Below are positions 5,125 through 6,567 of a DNA stretch of 6,567 nucleotides, piece after piece. Position 1 is the stretch's first letter, and each line of letters starts with the position of its first letter. Source of the DNA: Clostridia bacterium (GTDB taxonomy: Bacteria > Bacillota > Clostridia > Oscillospirales > CAG-272). The stretch covers positions 1 to 6,567 of the forward strand of contig JAFTMP010000024.1 in the NCBI GenBank assembly GCA_017452335.1, read 5' to 3'. Below the pieces are notes generated by a model. It was not told the origin of the DNA. It did no database searches and saw nothing but the letters and a program-made list of their open reading frames with translations. The translations under genes were made by a program, and so were the position numbers.

Positions 5125-6567
5125 ATGGCAAATCAATTGAAGAAAAATGCATTTGCAGGGGTAAAGGGCCCTGTAGTAACCATCGTAATGGACGGCGTAG
5201 GCATTGCACCCGAAAATGCGGGCAATGCGGTATACTGCGCAAACACCCCCACTCTTGACCGTTTGATGAAGGACTACCCCGTAAGAAGCCTGCGCGCACA
5301 CGGTGCGGCAGTGGGTCTGCCCTCTGATGACGATATGGGTAACTCCGAGGTAGGACACAACGCTCTGGGCTCGGGACAAGTCTTTGCACAGGGTGCAAAG
5401 CTGGTTTCTCAGTCTATTGAGAGCGGCAAGATGTTTGCTTCCGAGACTTGGAAGACACTGGTTGGCGGCGTAAAGGAAGCAGGAACTCTTCATTTCCTGG
5501 GGCTCTTTTCCGACGGTAACGTACACTCCCACATTGACCACTTGAAGGCAATGCTGGTAAGAGCCAAGGAAGAGGGCGTAAAGACGGTACGCGTGCACAT
5601 TCTGCTTGACGGCAGAGATGTGGGCGAGACCTCGGCGCTGGAATATGTGGAACCCTTTGAAGCCTTCCTTGACGAACTGCGTGCACCCGATTTCGATGTC
5701 ATGATCGCTTCGGGCGGCGGCAGAATGCAGATCACCATGGACAGATACGAAGCAAACTGGTCTATGGTTGAAAAGGGCTGGGCAACCCACGTGCTGGGCG
5801 AGGGCAGACAGTTCTCCTCTGCCAAGGAAGCAATTGAAACCTACAGAGCAGAGACCAAGGTCATCGACCAGGATCTGCCCGCATTCGTTATTGCCAAGGA
5901 CGGCAAGCCCGTTGGTACCATCGAAGACGGCGACAGCGTGATCTTCTTCAACTTCCGCGGCGACCGTGCGATTGAAATTTCCAAGACCTTTGATACCGCA
6001 GAGGGCTTTGACAAGTTTGACAGAAAGAGATACCCCAAGGTACTCTATGCAGGTATGCTGGAATACGACGGCGATGCACACATTCCTTCAAGATACCTGG
6101 TAAATCCCCCCGAAATCACCAACACCATGGGTGAGTATCTGGCGGCAAGCGGCGTTTCTCAGGCGGCTGTTTCCGAAACCCAGAAATATGGCCACGTGAC
6201 TTACTTCTGGAACGGTAACCGTTCGGGCAAGTTTGATGAACAGCTTGAGACCTATGTGGAGATCCCCTCCGACGTGGTGCCCTTCGAGCAGAGACCCTGG
6301 ATGAAGTGCGCAGAGATCACCGACAAGCTTATCGAAATGATCCGCTCCGGCGAATATAAGGCAATCCGTTGCAACTTCCCCAATGGCGACATGGTTGGTC
6401 ATACCGGATCTATGGAAGCGACCCGCATCTCCATGGAGGCGCTGGATCTGCAGCTTGCAAGAATCCTGCCCGTGATCGACGAGGTGGGCGGTGTTGCACT
6501 GATCACCGCTGACCACGGTAATGCCGATGAAATGTACGAGATGGACAAGAAGACGGGCGCGCCCAAG
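5125..6567 (+). CDS. gpmI: 2,3-bisphosphoglycerate-independent phosphoglycerate mutase, plant-like subtype (3' end outside window)
   Basis: This enzyme interconverts 3- and 2-phosphoglycerate in glycolysis and gluconeogenesis through a phosphoserine and two metal ions (usually Mn), in the cytosol. There are 481 codons without a stop; long-form relatives have about 550, so roughly the last 70-80 residues are missing. Expected active-site residues are D23 in M-D-G-V-G, the phosphorylated S74 in M-G-N-S-E-V-G-H, H134 in the H-S-H-I-D-H block, D162-G-R-D165, N-F-R-G-D-R (276-281), D422 and H426 in N-G-D-M-V-G-H-T-G, and D463-H464 in T-A-D-H-G-N. The final metal-ligand histidine falls beyond the window. 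N-A-L-G-S-G-Q-V-F-A-Q-G-A-K after the catalytic Ser, G-G-G-R-M-x-x-T-M-D-R-Y-E, and F-W-N-G-N-R-S-G are signatures I know from plant-type iPGM rather than the Bacillus type. ATG 5125 has AAGGG (5110-5114) 10 bases upstream. The gene has its own promoter. Confidence 0.96.
   Translation, partial: MANQLKKNAFAGVKGPVVTIVMDGVGIAPENAGNAVYCANTPTLDRLMKDYPVRSLRAHGAAVGLPSDDDMGNSEVGHNALGSGQVFAQGAKLVSQSIESGKMFASETWKTLVGGVKEAGTLHFLGLFSDGNVHSHIDHLKAMLVRAKEEGVKTVRVHILLDGRDVGETSALEYVEPFEAFLDELRAPDFDVMIASGGGRMQITMDRYEANWSMVEKGWATHVLGEGRQFSSAKEAIETYRAETKVIDQDLPAFVIAKDGKPVGTIEDGDSVIFFNFRGDRAIEISKTFDTAEGFDKFDRKRYPKVLYAGMLEYDGDAHIPSRYLVNPPEITNTMGEYLAASGVSQAAVSETQKYGHVTYFWNGNRSGKFDEQLETYVEIPSDVVPFEQRPWMKCAEITDKLIEMIRSGEYKAIRCNFPNGDMVGHTGSMEATRISMEALDLQLARILPVIDEVGGVALITADHGNADEMYEMDKKTGAPK

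Noticed and set aside
5081..5140. Short upstream ORF overlapping the gpmI start (19 codons, MKRYYKDENRRDVLIWQIN)
   Set aside because: No Shine-Dalgarno precedes it, and gpmI has its own good site. It is probably chance, although its start lies in the element shared with the secA leader.
5092..6081. Long antisense open frame (329 codons, minus strand) opposite gpmI
   Set aside because: It lies wholly over a confidently identified gene, is Cys/His-rich as expected from reading biased codons backwards, resembles no protein I know, and has no convincing start signals.

Overview
The window looks like bacterial chromosome from a mid-GC, Gram-positive-type (Clostridia-like) organism. This rests on the style of SecA, including its C-terminal zinc-binding tail and clostridial-like insertion, on AT-rich promoters with extended -10 elements, and on purine-rich ribosome binding sites. 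The assignment is an inference; no rRNA or other taxonomic marker is present. All recognisable genes lie on the plus strand, and there are no RNA genes, mobile elements, CRISPR arrays or phage traces.

Layout. Bases 1-147 hold an AT-rich promoter region and an unusual leader ahead of secA. Bases 148-2925 encode a complete preprotein translocase ATPase SecA (925 residues). After a 15-base gap come two membrane protein genes of unknown function, 2941-3609 (222 aa) and 3606-4997 (463 aa), joined by an ATGA stop/start overlap. The spacing suggests a secA-membrane protein-membrane protein operon. A 127-base intergenic region (4998-5124) carries a strong-looking promoter and no convincing terminator. 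From 5125 to the window edge runs gpmI, the cofactor-independent phosphoglycerate mutase, cut off by the window with 481 codons visible. It belongs to the longer subtype best known from plants, not the Bacillus-type enzyme.

How they fit together. SecA powers protein export, and GpmI is a central glycolytic enzyme that appears separately promoted. The two middle proteins share a membrane module (L-P-x-F-I/A-G followed by a hydrophobic stretch and a charged D-D-R-x-K type end). It occurs once in the first protein and at least twice in the second, so they are related to each other. They are the least explained genes here. The other point of interest is the secA leader. It contains a GC-rich hairpin whose loop is complementary to the secA Shine-Dalgarno, overlapping AT-rich hairpins, and a 15-codon hydrophobic upstream ORF whose stop overlaps an in-frame upstream ATG of secA. 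Together these would be compatible with translational control of secA, but this is inference from sequence only.
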